Assembly (NCBI RefSeq): GCF_001434895.1
Contig: NZ_AZEE01000029.1
Span: forward strand, 101,267 to 165,266
Source: Secundilactobacillus odoratitofui DSM 19909 = JCM 15043
GTDB taxonomy: Bacteria; Bacillota; Bacilli; Lactobacillales; Lactobacillaceae
Direction of reading: 5' to 3'
DNA length: 64,000 nt
Each line of letters starts with the position of its first letter. The stretch's first letter is position 1. Below are positions 1-8,900 of the stretch, piece after piece. The position numbers were made by a program, and so were the translations under genes. A model generated the notes under the pieces. The model did not search any database, was not told the DNA's origin, and was given only the letters and a program-made list of their open reading frames with translations.

Positions 1-45
1 ACCTGCCAATCAGTCTGCTGGCGGCCGAAGGCGGACCTCTCCGCA
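1..45. repeat. Possible tail of a structured repeat element
   Basis: The motif GGCGGCCGAAGGCGGAC near the window edge resembles the right flank of the element at 28320-28488 (GGTGGCCGAAGGCGAC). If it is the same family, the rest of the copy lies upstream of the window. Only the tail is visible, so this is a weak call. Confidence 0.3.
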
Positions 46-70
46 CATCGCCACAGCATGAAAAACACCA

Positions 71-120
71 AAGTAAAAGTAGAACGATTGCCAGATAACT
101 AGCAATCGTCCTACTTTTAT
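71..120 (-). terminator. Terminator of the iron-siderophore ABC operon
   Basis: A long inverted repeat (AAGTAAAAGTAG..ACGATTGC / GCAATCGT..CTACTTTTAT) with an 11-nt loop and A/T-rich flanks lies about 60 bp beyond the stop of the substrate-binding protein gene. It fits an intrinsic terminator for the minus-strand operon and may work in both directions. Confidence 0.75.
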
Positions 121-178
121 GGGTTATTATCCTTGTGTGAAACTAGCACATACAAGTTAGCTTCAATGCGTAAACCAT

Positions 179-1123
179 TTACTTGGCTTTGATCATTGCA
201 TCCGTAATCAGCTTCATCTGTTGATAAACGGCTGTCGGGTCAAAGTAATACATCTTATTAAACGGCAGCGATATGACATGCCCCGCTTTTACTGCAGGTA
301 AACTTTTCCAAATTGGGTTAGACTGCAGATCTTTCACCGCCTGATTGCCCTTAGTCGTGGCCGTTGTATTCGTAAAGAACAACCAATCAGCGGCGTATTT
401 ATTGAGTGATTCCAAAGAAATTTGTTGGTAACCAACACCATCGCTAATTTTTTGAATCCGATTTGGCAGTTTAAAACCGAGCCCGGTTGTCAACGCCTGA
501 CCGCCACGGCCCCAAGTACTCCCATCTACGAACAGTTTGCCATTTTGCATATCATACATACCAACAGTTGTGTTTAACGGGTTAATTCCCGCCGCCTTTA
601 GCCGGCTGGCCTGCTGTTTGGCCTCCCGACTAAATTTTTGATTCCAAGCCTTCGCCTGTTTTTGACGGTTCAAAATTTGGCCAAATTTCGTTGCGGTTTG
701 ATTAATATCACCCGTAGTGCCATAGGCGACGTAAACAACGGGTGCGATTTTTTTGAGTGCTTTAACGTCCGATTCATTACTCGTCACAATCAGATCCGGT
801 TTTAATTTTAAGACCGCCTCAGGCTTTAAAGTCAGGCCTAAGTTTTTAATGTGCTGAGTTTGCTGTTTGGTGAGATATGGACTCGCTAAATCCGTTGACG
901 TTGCACCGACCACGTGACCACCCAGTGATAGCACATCTCCCGTGTAAACGTTGGTCACGATACGCGTCGGCTTCGTTGGTACTTTTACTTTACCCGCGCT
1001 TGTCGTTACAACGCGTGTCGCTGCTTTGGACTGACTGGGTTGCGATTTTCCACAACCAGCAAGAAAAAGTCCCACCGCCATTGTAATCATCATTAAACTC
1101 AATAATTGCTTGTTAAATTTCAT
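179..1123 (-). CDS. Iron-siderophore/haem ABC transporter substrate-binding lipoprotein
   Basis: The 314-residue product has a lipoprotein signal (hydrophobic stretch, then LAGC at about residues 21-24). It is followed by a FhuD/FepB-type periplasmic-binding fold, recognisable from RIVTNVYTGDVLSLGGHVVG early on and a PDLIVTSN segment. It should be tethered outside the membrane, capture a ferric chelate or haem, and deliver it to the two permeases encoded just upstream in the operon. It is the last gene of a four-gene minus-strand operon (ATPase, two permeases, binding protein), 24 bp after the preceding permease. The family assignment is secure. The ligand is not evident from sequence. Confidence 0.9.
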   Translation of the reverse strand: MKFNKQLLSLMMITMAVGLFLAGCGKSQPSQSKAATRVVTTSAGKVKVPTKPTRIVTNVYTGDVLSLGGHVVGATSTDLASPYLTKQQTQHIKNLGLTLKPEAVLKLKPDLIVTSNESDVKALKKIAPVVYVAYGTTGDINQTATKFGQILNRQKQAKAWNQKFSREAKQQASRLKAAGINPLNTTVGMYDMQNGKLFVDGSTWGRGGQALTTGLGFKLPNRIQKISDGVGYQQISLESLNKYAADWLFFTNTTATTKGNQAVKDLQSNPIWKSLPAVKAGHVISLPFNKMYYFDPTAVYQQMKLITDAMIKAK

Positions 1124-1147
1124 ATGCCATTTCCTTCCTAAGTAAGG

Positions 1148-2134
1148 TTAAGCTTCCCGTTGCCAGCTAAATAATTGAATAATAAAGTAAGGCATTGTCA
1201 CAACGGCAACAATCAAGCCAACTGGCAACGCCACTTTGCCAAAGGCGTTATTGGCCACGACATCCGCTAACATCATCAAACTGGTCCCCAGTAACCAACT
1301 GACTGGCAAAAGTAAATTCACGCGCTCGCCAACTAACCGTTTGGCAATGTTAGGCGCCATTAAGCCAACGAAACTCATCGCACCGCCCACTGCTACGGCA
1401 ACGGTAGCTAACCCAACCGCCACTAGTAGCAACCATTGTTGACCGCGTTTGACATTGACACCAATTCCGCGTGCCATCGTCTCGCCCAATGTCAGTGTGC
1501 CCAGTGTTGGGAGCAATGCCATCACCAATAGCAGCAGAAGCAAACTCGCTAATCCATTGATCATTAAATAACCTAAATCCAAGTTCCAAAAACTGCCACT
1601 CAGCCAAATCAGAGCCTTATCGAAACTAAATTGGTTCAGTCGCAATTCTAAAATCAAAATTAGCCCGTTCATAATAGCGGTTAAAGCGACACCACCCAAC
1701 AGCACTTGAATTGGCGACCCATTTCGATTAGCGAGCTTCACTAACCCGCAACTAATCAACGCACCAATCAGCGCTGCAACTGGTAGCAAGTCGTTACTCA
1801 AACTGATTGCGGTTAAAATCACCGCCCCCAAACTAGCACCGGCATTTATGCCTAAGATGCTACTATCTGCCAGTGGATTATGGGTGGTCACTTGTAAGAT
1901 CAGGCCACTGACTGCCAGGGCACCACCCGTGATCAACGCGGCAAGCAAATTAGGCAACCGCAATTGCCAGACAACAAAGTTCGCCGTATAGTCTTGCGAG
2001 GTCCCCAGTAGCACGCTAATCACTTGGCCAAACCCTAAGTGAATGTCGCCGATAGACAGTAATAACAGGGTCGAAATCAAAAATAGGAGCGTACAAAGGA
2101 TCAAAATCATCGTCATTCGGATTTTGCTAGTCAT
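1148..2134 (-). CDS. Iron-siderophore ABC transporter permease (FecCD family)
   Basis: This is a FecCD-family integral membrane protein with about 9-10 hydrophobic segments. The family hallmark GINAGASLGAV appears in the first half, and GLMAPNIAKRLVG matches the coupling region that contacts the ATPase. I start it at the ATG at 2134, which overlaps the upstream permease's stop as ATGA. The longer open frame starting at 2182 would overlap the neighbour by 52 bp. With the paralogous permease encoded upstream it would form the heterodimeric channel of a ferric-chelate importer. Final product about 328 residues, normal for the family. Confidence 0.9.
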   Translation of the reverse strand: MTSKIRMTMILILCTLLFLISTLLLLSIGDIHLGFGQVISVLLGTSQDYTANFVVWQLRLPNLLAALITGGALAVSGLILQVTTHNPLADSSILGINAGASLGAVILTAISLSNDLLPVAALIGALISCGLVKLANRNGSPIQVLLGGVALTAIMNGLILILELRLNQFSFDKALIWLSGSFWNLDLGYLMINGLASLLLLLLVMALLPTLGTLTLGETMARGIGVNVKRGQQWLLLVAVGLATVAVAVGGAMSFVGLMAPNIAKRLVGERVNLLLPVSWLLGTSLMMLADVVANNAFGKVALPVGLIVAVVTMPYFIIQLFSWQREA

Positions 2135-3111
2135 ACTTGAATCACCCGCCGATCGAAAACGACCATCATAAACAGCAGACAACCACCAAATAACGCGCTC
2201 AATGCCGCCATGGGCAATTCGACACCTGGCACTGTTGCTTTAGCAATCAAATCAGCGGTGGTCATAAACACACTGCCTCCTAACAAAGTTACCCAGACAT
2301 TTTGCTTGAATGATCCCGGTCTAATGGCCTGAATCAATTGCGGAATACCTAACCCAACGAAGCCAATGTTGCCACCCACCGCGACACTCGCCGCGGTTGC
2401 CAACACAATCAACGAAGCTGCAATCGACCACAAGATACCGGTTGAGACACCGAGTCCGCGAGTTGAAGTTGCATCCATCGCTAACAACGTTAGGCCTGAT
2501 TGAAAGCACGCAGCGGTTACGATTACAATTACGAGTACGATGGCTAGCAACACGACTTGGCCATAAGTACTGCTACTAAAGCCACCGACTAATAAATTTC
2601 TGTACTGTTCAGTTGTGTTGGTCATCACGCTAATGGCGTACGAAATGCAACTGATAAATCCCGAGAAAACCGTTCCGCCGAGAATTAACCGTAGTGGCGC
2701 AATGCCGTGTCGCGACATAGCAAGACTCATCACAACCAAAAACGCCAATCCAGCACCGACTAACGAAAGCCAAACCGTATTAAAAATTGACATGCCAACC
2801 CCAAGGACACCACCAACAATTAATGCTAGATTGGCACCCGCATTGATGCCTAAAATTGAAGGATCGGCAATTGGGTTGTGCGAGACTGTCTGTAACAAAA
2901 GGCCACTCATGGCTAACAGTGCCCCAACCATAACGCTGGCCAATAGCCGTGGCACTCGCATCGTCCAGATTACTTTACCCAATAGAGAGTGCATCGGTTG
3001 CCACAAGGCCGACAACTCATACCAACGCGAGCCACCTAGTACGTTTAAAGTGGCCACAACGATTAACCCAACAATGAGAATTCCCACTAAATGTCGCTGC
3101 CACCAGTTCAT
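2131..3111 (-). CDS. Iron-siderophore ABC transporter permease (FecCD family)
   Basis: This is the second FecCD permease, with the signature GINAGANLALIVG and the coupling-loop segment GLGIPQLIQAIRPG. Its start is placed at the ATG at 3111, which overlaps the stop of the ATPase gene as ATGA; the extension to 3135 is not needed. Four-base overlaps on both sides show translational coupling through the operon. It probably pairs with the next-encoded FecCD protein as the transmembrane part of a siderophore or haem importer. About 326 residues, with no truncation seen. Confidence 0.9.
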   Translation of the reverse strand: MNWWQRHLVGILIVGLIVVATLNVLGGSRWYELSALWQPMHSLLGKVIWTMRVPRLLASVMVGALLAMSGLLLQTVSHNPIADPSILGINAGANLALIVGGVLGVGMSIFNTVWLSLVGAGLAFLVVMSLAMSRHGIAPLRLILGGTVFSGFISCISYAISVMTNTTEQYRNLLVGGFSSSTYGQVVLLAIVLVIVIVTAACFQSGLTLLAMDATSTRGLGVSTGILWSIAASLIVLATAASVAVGGNIGFVGLGIPQLIQAIRPGSFKQNVWVTLLGGSVFMTTADLIAKATVPGVELPMAALSALFGGCLLFMMVVFDRRVIQV

Positions 3112-3905
3112 GAGATTGCCTCTAGTGGCCGACAATTAAGCAGTTGCGGACAATCGCGCTGCGGATCAATCGTAATTTGCGCATGAACCTGAAAGGCCTG
3201 TGCTAACAAGTTGCTGGTCAATACTTGCTTCGGTGTGCCTTCAGCCATGATGCTGCCGTTAACCAAACAGATTAAATGCTGACAATAAGCGGCCGCCTGG
3301 TTCAAATCGTGCAAAATAATCACGATCGTTTTATGTAACTTTTGGTTGAGTTCTTGTAATAATGCCAAAATCTCCAGTTGGTTGGTCAAATCTAAATAAG
3401 TGGTTGGCTCATCCAACATCATAACCGGACTATCTTGAGCTAACGTCATCGCAATAAAAGCGCGTTGACGTTGACCACCAGAAAGGCTGGCAACTTGGGT
3501 TGCGGCAAAATCCGTCAGGTGAACAGCGTCAATCGCTTGGCGCACAATCTTTTGATCCTCGTGTCCTCGATTAAAGCCATGACGGTGAGCATAACGACCA
3601 TAATTAACTAATTCCGTCACGGTGATACCAGCCGGCGCTAACGGATGCTGGCAAAGGCAGGCAATCTGCTGTGCACGCTGTTTCGCCGTCAGTTTAATAA
3701 TTGGCTCACCATTCAACTCTACCGTGCCGCTGGTCGCCTTTTCAAAACCATTTAGTAAATTAAATAACGTGGTTTTACCGCTCCCGTTGGGGCCAATCAG
3801 ACCTGTAATTTGGCCTGATGGGATATTCACGGATTGATTATGAATCACTTCATGTTGCCCATAGCCAGCTGACAGGTGAGTGGCGGTTAAAATATATTTG
3901 TTCAA
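3108..3905 (-). CDS. Iron-siderophore ABC transporter ATP-binding protein (FhuC/FecE-like)
   Basis: The 265-residue ABC ATPase has Walker A GPNGSGKTT at about residues 38-46, the ABC signature SLSGGQRQRAFIA, Walker B PVMMLDEPT and the H-loop ILHDLN. It energises the two FecCD permeases encoded downstream. The start is a TTG at 3905, preceded by a strong AAGGAGG 10 nt upstream; no ATG fits as well. It is the first gene of the operon. A 17-bp perfect inverted repeat lies about 80 bp upstream and may be the operator of a metal-dependent repressor. Confidence 0.92.
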   Translation of the reverse strand: MNKYILTATHLSAGYGQHEVIHNQSVNIPSGQITGLIGPNGSGKTTLFNLLNGFEKATSGTVELNGEPIIKLTAKQRAQQIACLCQHPLAPAGITVTELVNYGRYAHRHGFNRGHEDQKIVRQAIDAVHLTDFAATQVASLSGGQRQRAFIAMTLAQDSPVMMLDEPTTYLDLTNQLEILALLQELNQKLHKTIVIILHDLNQAAAYCQHLICLVNGSIMAEGTPKQVLTSNLLAQAFQVHAQITIDPQRDCPQLLNCRPLEAIS

Positions 3906-3983
3906 GCGAATTTGGCCTCCTTATTGCGATGCTTTATCACTAATAGTTGTAGTAAAATCGATCGCATATCATTTTTATTCTCG

Positions 3984-4000
3984 ATATTCTATATGAATAT
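3984..4000. promoter_or_regulatory. Inverted repeat upstream of the iron-uptake operon (candidate operator)
   Basis: ATATTC-TATAT-GAATAT is a perfect 6-5-6 palindrome followed at once by a further GGAATATT half-site, in the only non-coding stretch upstream of the importer operon. A Fur/DtxR-type metal regulator is the obvious candidate on context, but the repeat does not match a canonical Fur box. Confidence 0.4.
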
Positions 4001-4057
4001 GGAATATTTTATTGGTTAAGTAGGTGCGCACTCAGCGCACCTGTTTGTTTTATTTCG

Positions 4058-4193
4058 TTGATTTTACGTAGCCATATCGGGCTACACAAAGCAGAAGGTT
4101 GCACGTAACGGACTCGGACCATAAAGCCAGGTTCGGGCTTTATGGTCCGAGTCCGTTACGCTCCACCTTCTAAACGCTTTGGTTCCGCACCTA
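4058..4193. repeat. Hairpin repeat family 2, copy 1 (abuts a stop codon)
   Basis: The segment carries ATCGGGCTACACAAAGCAG, then AGAAGGTTGCACGTAACGG, and a near-perfect hairpin (GGACTCGGACCATAAAGCC / GGGCTTTATGGTCCGAGTCC), and ends CTTTGGTTCCGCACCTA. The last CTA is the reverse complement of the TAG stop of the UPF0210 gene. A second copy lies at 8993-9140 with the same relation to argJ. It may act as the operon terminator, but it is clearly a dispersed repeat. Confidence 0.8.
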
Positions 4194-5534
4194 ATTCTTA
4201 AACGAATGAATTGGTGCTGGGATTCTGCCACCCCTCTCCACGAACTGTTTTGGTGAGTTCGTATTGACTGGCATTATTGGGGCCGTTCCGAACAAACCGC
4301 CAAAGTCGATCTGTTCCCCGACGCCTTTTCCTGTCGCTGGGATGACCCGGACTGCCGTGGTTTTATTGTTGATTACGCCAATGGCTGCTTCGTCCGCAAT
4401 CATGCCACTAATCGTTTCTGCGGTTGTGTCACCCGGTACCGCGATCATGTCCAATCCAACTGAGCACACCGCCGTCATCGCTTCCAATTTTTCAATGTTC
4501 AAGTTACCTTTGGATACAGCTCGAATCATTTCAGCATCTTCAGAAACCGGGATGAACGCGCCCGATAAGCCACCCACGTGTTCGCAGGCCATGACGCCGC
4601 CTTTTTTAACAGCATCGTTTAACAACGCTAATGCCGCAGTGGTTCCCGGTGCACCAACACTCTCCAGGCCAATCTCTTCCAGGATTTCAGCGACCGAATC
4701 ACCTTCATTTGGCGTTGGTGCCAACGATAAATCGACGATACCAAACGGTACACCAAGGCGTTCCGCCGCAACGTTGCCGACTAATTGACCCATTCGAGTG
4801 ACCTTAAAGGCAGTTTTCTTAATGGTTTCTGAAACCACGTCGATTGGCTCGCCTTTGACCTGTTCCAACGCCCGTTTGACAACCCCAGGACCGCTAATCC
4901 CAACGTTAATGACGCGGTCTGCTTCACCCACGCCATGAAAAGCACCGGCCATAAACGGATTATCTTCAACCGCGTTAGCAAAAACAACCAGGCTCATACA
5001 ATTGACCGGATCAACTGCAGCGATGTCTTTCACAACCCGGCCCATTTGTGCCACGGCATCCATGTTGATGCCTGACCGGGTAGAACCGACGTTGACGGAG
5101 CTACAAACTCGACTGGTGGCGTTTAAGGCCTCGGGAATCGAATCAATCAATGTCCGGTCACCATTTTGATAACCTTTTTGCACCAAGGCGGAAAAACCAC
5201 CGATTAGGTCCACACCAAGTGCTTCGGCTGCTCGTTCCATGGTTTGGGCGTAAGCAACGTAATTATCATCATGGCTGGCTGCCGCAATCAGAGCAATAGG
5301 TGTGACCGCAATTCGCTTATTCACAATTGGAATGCCATACTCTGCTTGAATCTGGTCGGCAACCTTCACAAGGTCCTTGGCACTGGTCGTCAACTTATCG
5401 TAAATCTTCGCCCGTGCTTTTTGACCATCACTGTCAATGCAATCAAATAACGAAATGCCCATCGTGATTGTTCTGATATCCAAGCGCTCTTCGGAAATCA
5501 TTTGGATGGTTTCAAGAATTTGTTTGGTTTCCAC
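4191..5534 (-). CDS. UPF0210 (DUF711, 'PFL family') protein
   Basis: The 447-residue cytoplasmic protein matches the conserved UPF0210 family throughout, for example [19 protein letters not shown] at the N-terminus and the typical end [13 protein letters not shown]. Its enzymatic role is not known to me; the fold is related to the pyruvate formate-lyase type. It lies 12 bp downstream of a small ACT-domain gene, and this two-gene pairing is conserved in streptococci and lactobacilli. That suggests the ACT protein senses an amino acid for it. Its TAG stop codon is also the first three bases of a dispersed hairpin repeat. Confidence 0.88.
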   Translation of the reverse strand: METKQILETIQMISEERLDIRTITMGISLFDCIDSDGQKARAKIYDKLTTSAKDLVKVADQIQAEYGIPIVNKRIAVTPIALIAAASHDDNYVAYAQTMERAAEALGVDLIGGFSALVQKGYQNGDRTLIDSIPEALNATSRVCSSVNVGSTRSGINMDAVAQMGRVVKDIAAVDPVNCMSLVVFANAVEDNPFMAGAFHGVGEADRVINVGISGPGVVKRALEQVKGEPIDVVSETIKKTAFKVTRMGQLVGNVAAERLGVPFGIVDLSLAPTPNEGDSVAEILEEIGLESVGAPGTTAALALLNDAVKKGGVMACEHVGGLSGAFIPVSEDAEMIRAVSKGNLNIEKLEAMTAVCSVGLDMIAVPGDTTAETISGMIADEAAIGVINNKTTAVRVIPATGKGVGEQIDFGGLFGTAPIMPVNTNSPKQFVERGGRIPAPIHSFKN

Positions 5535-5546
5535 TTTGCAGTCCCC

Positions 5547-5816
5547 CTAAAGTTTCTGAATCGCGTCAAATAAGGCTTGTCGTTGAATCCGAATGTCCAA
5601 GTTTAATGACTTACCAAGGTCAGCTAAGGCCGTTTGCGCCGTCGCAAAACTGGTTTGACCATCATCCCATTCACCCATCAGTACCATTGTGAAGCTACCA
5701 TGCATCAACGTTTGGGTGATATCAATAATGTTAATATTTAAGTTTGCGAGTTGCTTTGATACCGCAGCAACGATGCCAATTTGATCTTGACCGATAACAG
5801 TAATAATTGCTTTCAT
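5547..5816 (-). CDS. ACT domain protein (UPF0237)
   Basis: This protein of about 89 residues is a single ACT domain. It starts [20 protein letters not shown], and the segment [12 protein letters not shown] is the typical first-strand/helix arrangement of GcvR-like regulatory ACT domains that bind small ligands such as amino acids. I choose the ATG at 5816, with AAAGGATG upstream, rather than the longer frame beginning at 5846. It is co-transcribed with the UPF0210 gene that follows. It has no DNA-binding domain, so it likely acts by protein contact. Confidence 0.88.
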   Translation of the reverse strand: MKAIITVIGQDQIGIVAAVSKQLANLNINIIDITQTLMHGSFTMVLMGEWDDGQTSFATAQTALADLGKSLNLDIRIQRQALFDAIQKL

Positions 5817-5997
5817 TGAAAAATCATCCTTTCTCGAAACAGACACGGGTGGTTGACTTCATGAACTAGTGGAACGCATCTAACGTTTAAAACATAGCGT
5901 TCGTTTCCTTAGGTCCATTATGGCTGAATCATGTGGCTTCGACAATCACTTTATCATTAAATTCACATTTCAATCAGTCAAATTATTTTTGAATTGT

Positions 5998-6030
5998 TGA
6001 CAAACGGTTGTCATATTTAAGCGGTATAAT
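5998..6030 (+). promoter_or_regulatory. Promoter with palindromic operator for the PNPOx gene
   Basis: The palindrome TGACAA-ACGG-TTGTCA (6-4-6, 5998-6013) overlaps a TTGACA-like -35 and lies 11 bp before TATAAT (6025-6030), about 30 bp ahead of the start codon. A perfect inverted repeat at this place is a good candidate repressor or activator site. The TTGACA-to-TATAAT spacing (22 bp) is longer than normal, which would fit activator dependence. Confidence 0.5.
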
Positions 6031-6060
6031 AAGTATATTAAATCAAAGGAGTTAACAACT

Positions 6061-6486
6061 ATGTCTACTAAAGAAAATTACAACAACATTTTAAACCAAG
6101 CAACCCACATCGCATTAGCAACCGAAACCCTTGATGGTCACACACCTAGTGTTCGGGTCGTTAACTTCCTTTACTTCGAAGATACCCCTAACACAATTTA
6201 CATTGCTACCGCTCGTGACACAACTAAGGTCCGAGAAATCGAAACTAATAACCACGTTTCGTTTACGACGCTTCCTGTTGATGGGGCTGACGCTGTGCGC
6301 GTTACTGGTGCAACGGCAACCCAAGTTAACGAAAAGAAACCAGAATTATTTGTTGCCATGGACAAAAAATACGATAGTTTCAGCTTTTTCGATGAAGCCG
6401 CTCGTGCAAATATGAACGCCTATGCTTTAACGTTCCCCGCAGCTGAAGTATTCGCTAAAGGCTTGAACACCATTACATTCGATTAA
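6061..6486 (+). CDS. Pyridoxamine 5'-phosphate oxidase family protein
   Basis: The 141-residue cytoplasmic protein of the PNPOx-like split-barrel flavoprotein superfamily has the typical opening THIALATETLDGHTPSVRVV and the strand IYIATARDTTKVREI. Members bind FMN or F420-like cofactors or serve in stress responses. The short length and lack of a C-terminal PNPOx dimerisation domain argue against a true pyridoxal phosphate synthase. The start has AAAGGAG 8 nt upstream. It is monocistronic, with a palindromic operator at the promoter. Confidence 0.85.
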   Translation: MSTKENYNNILNQATHIALATETLDGHTPSVRVVNFLYFEDTPNTIYIATARDTTKVREIETNNHVSFTTLPVDGADAVRVTGATATQVNEKKPELFVAMDKKYDSFSFFDEAARANMNAYALTFPAAEVFAKGLNTITFD

Positions 6487-6895
6487 TAGTTAATAATCAT
6501 ATGACCCGTCCCCAACGGGTCATATTCCCCTGACGATTCATTCAGGGCACTGATTTTTTCAAGATGAAAACTTTCAGTGCCTTCATTACATATTAAACAA
6601 AAACTAAATTTTGAATTCTTTTCTAACTAAAAGTAAATAATCCATCCATAATTTCACCAAGTTATATCGTTTTTAGTGCTATACTAACTTCACCATCGCC
6701 TTAACTCGATCCGATGGCAACTGAATTCCCAGATTCAGAATGGTTTTACATTGTGCATTTCCCCTCAGTTGTGCATCTTTAACTGCCGCCATCGACAGTT
6801 GGTAAAACCGACTCTTTTGGTAATTTTCCCCCTAAAATTATCATTAATATTCAAGTGACGTCCACTAACTTAAATGGTGGACGTTTTTTAGAATC
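6487..6895. other. Intergenic stretch with three hairpins, no gene seen
   Basis: It holds inverted repeats ATATGACCCGT/ACGGGTCATAT (6499-6525), GGGCACTGA/TCAGTGCC (6546-6582) and ACGTCCAC/GTGGACGTTTTTT (6858-6889). The last has a T-run and looks like a plus-strand terminator, although no plus-strand gene reads into it. The 270 bp before it could hold a small RNA or a decayed gene. No convincing open frame is visible. Confidence 0.5.
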
Positions 6896-6942
6896 AAAAG
6901 ACGCCTCGCAGAATCCAAAACGCGGAATCTACGGGGCGTCTT
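6896..6942 (-). terminator. Terminator of the arg operon
   Basis: AAGACGCCCCG pairs with CGAGGCGTCTT across a 25-nt interval on the minus strand and is followed by TTTGATTC. It lies 50 bp after the argD stop. Confidence 0.7.
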
Positions 6943-6988
6943 CTATCTATTCAGAGGGTAATGACGCTCCCAAAAAATTTGGCATGAC

Positions 6989-8128
6989 CTATTTTGATAA
7001 GACTTGATAAATCGTATTTAAACCGCTTGTCAAGTCGTCTTCACTCATCACGAGCGGTGGTAATAACCGCAACGTGTTACCAACTGCCGACAACGTCAAC
7101 AGTCCTTCATGATGCAACGCCTTGATTACATCGTTTACTGGTAAGTCATCCGCAAGGTGAATACCGATCATTAAGCCCTTACCACTCACTGATTTAACGG
7201 TCTTCAACGCATCAAACTTATCGAGTGTCTGCCATACGACAGTTGCCTTAGCTTGAACGTCATCGAGAAAAGCTGGCGTCAATTGTGTTAATACAGCCTC
7301 CGCTGCAGACATTGTCAGGGGGTTCCCTGCAAAGGTTGACCCGTGAGAACCTGGTCCAAACGCTGGTGCGAGCGATGCTTTACCGATCATTGCACCGACG
7401 GGTAAGCCATTAGCCAACCCTTTTGCAGAAGTCACAATGTCTGGATCTAAACCGAAGCCTTCGTAAGCAAATCGATAGCCGGTCCGGCCAATCCCAGTCT
7501 GAACTTCATCGATGATCAGTAATGTATCGGTTGCTTGACACTTGTCTTGAACAGCGTGTAACCAGTCCAAATCGCCAACAATCACGCCGCCTTCACCCTG
7601 AATAACTTCTAAAATGACTGCTGCCAAGTCTGGCGTAATGGCGTTGAGTGACGCATCATCGTTATAATCTGCAAACGTGATGTCAGGTACTAACGGCGCG
7701 TAACCTTCCTGAATATGAGCATTGCCCGTCATCGACATTGCACCATAAGTACGGCCGTGAAATGAGTGGTTAAATGACAGAATCTTAGTTTTACCAGTTG
7801 CTTTACGAGCTAATTTTAAAGCCGTTTCATTTGCTTCAGTACCTGAATTAGCGAAATAAACGAGTTTTTCCTCATCGCCAACCAATAGTGCCGCCACGCT
7901 TTCTTGGAGGTGGTTTTCGTAAAGGTTCGAAATATGCCACATTTTAGTCAGTTGCACTGAAACGGCATTTTGAATGGCGGGATTTTGATAGCCAAAGTTG
8001 CAAACCCCGATGCCAGACGTAAAGTCGAGGTAATCTTGTCCATGATTATCGGTCACAATGACGCCATTGGCCTTGATTGGTTCAAAGGGGAACCGTGCGT
8101 ACGTTGGAAATACATGTGTCATCGTCAT
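6989..8128 (-). CDS. argD: Acetylornithine aminotransferase
   Basis: The 379-residue class-III PLP aminotransferase converts N-acetylglutamate semialdehyde to N-acetylornithine, step four of arginine synthesis. Visible marks are YLDFTSGIGVCNFGYQNP near the start, NSGTEANETALKLARKATG, the cofactor aspartate in LLIIDEVQTGIGRTG and the Schiff-base lysine in SAKGLANGLPVGAMIG. The start ATG overlaps the argB stop by one base (TAATG), showing tight coupling. It is the last gene of the arg operon in this window, with a terminator 50 bp downstream. No argF follows. Confidence 0.95.
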   Translation of the reverse strand: MTMTHVFPTYARFPFEPIKANGVIVTDNHGQDYLDFTSGIGVCNFGYQNPAIQNAVSVQLTKMWHISNLYENHLQESVAALLVGDEEKLVYFANSGTEANETALKLARKATGKTKILSFNHSFHGRTYGAMSMTGNAHIQEGYAPLVPDITFADYNDDASLNAITPDLAAVILEVIQGEGGVIVGDLDWLHAVQDKCQATDTLLIIDEVQTGIGRTGYRFAYEGFGLDPDIVTSAKGLANGLPVGAMIGKASLAPAFGPGSHGSTFAGNPLTMSAAEAVLTQLTPAFLDDVQAKATVVWQTLDKFDALKTVKSVSGKGLMIGIHLADDLPVNDVIKALHHEGLLTLSAVGNTLRLLPPLVMSEDDLTSGLNTIYQVLSK

Positions 8129-8871
8129 TACTTAGTTGCCTCCATTTTTAAAGTAGTGCCTGGGTGAGTCAGCTGATCCGTAATTTTCACCGCCTGCACC
8201 CCAGCGTGAACGGCCTTAACAGCAGCGGATAACTTTGGCTGCATGCCTGCCGTAATCACATGTTCTTCAATTAAATCGGATACATCTTGCGGAATAAGTG
8301 CTGAAATAACGTGACCATTTTTTAATACCCCGGGCACATCCGTAAGTAAGTACAGTTGTGTGGCTTTCAATAACCGAGCGATATCAGCCGCAGCTGTATC
8401 GGCGTTAACGTTAAGCCACTCGCCGTTTTTAGTTAGCGCTAACGGTGCTAGTACGCCAATTTGATCCGTCAACATTTTAGATAGAATCAGTTCGTTGACA
8501 GTATCGATACCACCGACTGCCCCATAGTGAGCTTGGTCAAGGTAGTGACCCGTCAATAATTGCTGATCAGCGGCGTTAAGGCCAACTGCAGCCAACCCCG
8601 CTTCAGCTAATCGCGTTAATAGTGCTGGTTGCGCATCGCCTAACAGCACCATCTTGGTCAAAGCAAGTGTTTGTTCATCCGTTACCCGAATGCCGTTTTG
8701 CTTATTAGTTGGTATGTTGAGCTGCTTAGCTAGCTTTGAAATCTGAGGACCACCACCATGAATCAAAAGCACCTTCTTGCCGGCTTGGCGCCATTCGCGT
8801 AGCTGGTTAAAAAACTCACTGTTTAACTGTTGAATGGCGTTGCCGCCGATTTTTACGATGACTAGATTCAT
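8128..8871 (-). CDS. argB: Acetylglutamate kinase
   Basis: The 247-residue amino acid kinase phosphorylates N-acetylglutamate. It opens MNLVIVKIGGNAIQQL, then carries the phosphate-binding glycine loop LIHGGGPQISKLAK, and ends with the family's TAGMQPKLSAAVKAV segment. The open frame could be extended to 9069, but the extra 66 residues are a translation of the hairpin repeat. The ATG at 8871, with AAAGGA upstream, is the real start. The argJ-argB gap of 266 bp is filled by the duplicated repeat, so expression of argBD may be partly uncoupled from argCJ. Confidence 0.95.
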   Translation of the reverse strand: MNLVIVKIGGNAIQQLNSEFFNQLREWRQAGKKVLLIHGGGPQISKLAKQLNIPTNKQNGIRVTDEQTLALTKMVLLGDAQPALLTRLAEAGLAAVGLNAADQQLLTGHYLDQAHYGAVGGIDTVNELILSKMLTDQIGVLAPLALTKNGEWLNVNADTAAADIARLLKATQLYLLTDVPGVLKNGHVISALIPQDVSDLIEEHVITAGMQPKLSAAVKAVHAGVQAVKITDQLTHPGTTLKMEATK

Positions 8872-8900
8872 AGAATTGTCCTTTCTTTTTTGGGGGCTTG

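Noticed and set aside
1148-3135. Longer N-termini of the two permeases
   Set aside because: Starts at 2134 and 3111 give ATGA overlaps with the preceding stops, the usual form of coupling; the longer forms need larger overlaps.
4058-4193. Family 2 repeat as a simple terminator only
   Set aside because: A second copy with the same long flanking sequence at 8993-9140 shows it is a dispersed repeat, though it may still terminate transcription.
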